Assembly (NCBI GenBank): GCA_017547525.1
Contig: JAFYPL010000003.1
Span: forward strand, 65,426 to 107,715
Direction of reading: 5' to 3'
From: Oscillospiraceae bacterium
GTDB taxonomy: Bacteria; Bacillota; Clostridia; Oscillospirales; Ruminococcaceae
Length of the DNA stretch: 42,290 nucleotides
Shown: positions 42,039 through 42,290 of the stretch, piece after piece
How the letters are laid out: every line of letters begins with the position of its first letter
How positions within the stretch are numbered: the stretch's first letter is position 1
Made by a program: the position numbers and the translations under genes
Notes under the pieces: model-generated
The model's database searches: none
What the model saw: only the letters and a program-made list of their open reading frames with translations
What the model was told of the DNA's origin: nothing

Positions 42039-42117
42039 ATATATCACCGACAGAGAGACGGTCAAAACTGAATAAGAACTAATTAAAAAAATAAATTTTA
42101 AAAAGTTCAAAAAAGTG

Positions 42118-42146
42118 TTGACAAAGTCAAAAAGCTGTGGTAATAT
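42118..42146 (+). promoter_or_regulatory. rRNA operon promoter P2
   Basis: TTGACA at 42118-42123, 17 bases and TAATAT at 42141-42146. It is about 108 bases after P1, the tandem layout typical of Bacillota rRNA operons. Confidence 0.82.
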
Positions 42147-42152
42147 ATAAAA

Positions 42153-42290
42153 GCTGTCGAAAAGAGAAGGCAGCGAATAGGACCTTGAAAATTAAACAAT
42201 TGAGAACAAAAACTTGTGAAGGAATCTAAGAGATTTTTTTGAGAGAGGGAGCTCAACCTCGTAAAAAAGTGAGTGTACACAAGTAATGAA
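42153..42290 (+). other. Leader of an rRNA operon running off the window
   Basis: The stretch CCTTGAAAATTAAACAATTG near 42182-42201 resembles the sequence preceding 16S rRNA in many Bacillota. A purine-rich patch and a GGGAGCTCAACCTC segment follow. The 16S gene itself is not reached. No terminator was seen between sigF and the promoters. Confidence 0.65.

Noticed and set aside
1-42290. CRISPR array, transposase, integrase, prophage or tRNA genes
   Set aside because: I saw no regular direct repeats with spacers, no transposase or integrase motifs and no tRNA cloverleaf in the gaps I read.

Overview
The window looks like chromosomal DNA of a low-to-mid GC (roughly 40%, judged by eye) anaerobic member of the Bacillota, probably Clostridia-like and from a spore-forming lineage. 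The evidence is a spoIIAA-spoIIAB-sigF operon, T-box leaders ahead of metG and valS, strong AGGAGG-type ribosome binding sites, many intrinsic terminators, a flavodoxin, and a formate/nitrite channel. I cannot name the genus. I see no insertion sequence, prophage, CRISPR array or tRNA gene. The right edge stops in the leader of an rRNA operon.

Layout. Bases 130-2522 hold a tightly overlapping operon: flavin reductase, acetyltransferase, AlkA-type glycosylase and a CAT-like acetyltransferase. A two-component system follows (2633-4757). Then come a flavodoxin with an unusual palindrome-bearing leader (4861-5493), a free-standing pyruvate-kinase C-domain protein, a small XRE regulator, and a mostly leftward block: PuuD-type amidotransferase, DUF2142 membrane protein, cardiolipin synthase, TatD, PlsC-like acyltransferase, FNT channel, cyclase-family hydrolase, metG with its T-box, and a Fem-type transferase. 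Bases 20316-23097 hold a doubly anchored lipoprotein with terpene-cyclase-like repeats and a MATE exporter. An M28 peptidase (23235-24512, leftward) is divergent from a peptide ABC transporter operon (24991-31894). Next are azlCD, an HD protein, a PC4/YdbC protein, valS with its T-box, a DUF5050-like lipoprotein, an acetyltransferase, folC, the spoIIA operon, and tandem rRNA promoters.

The most unusual object is the peptide ABC transporter. Its substrate-binding lipoprotein appears circularly permuted: the part that normally ends a family 5 binding protein comes first, directly after the lipid anchor, and the normal N-terminal part follows. Both permeases carry large N-terminal extensions (about 165 and 230 residues) with extra membrane segments. 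The second ATPase has a variant signature motif. The operon starts with a structured leader that matches no riboswitch class I know. Codon use is strongly biased, which suggests high expression. A predicted cytosolic aminopeptidase lies next door, divergently, so import and breakdown of peptides is a reasonable reading.

A second item is a pair of near-identical promoter modules at 4861 and 31978. Each has TTGACA-N17-TATTAT or TAATAT and a GTTAGC...CTAAC palindrome exactly 40 bases after the start of the -35 box, and each ends in an AAAGCCGG hairpin. One lies before flavodoxin. The other has no gene behind it and would make a roughly 200-base RNA with a UCCUC loop, so it is a candidate metal- or redox-responsive small RNA.
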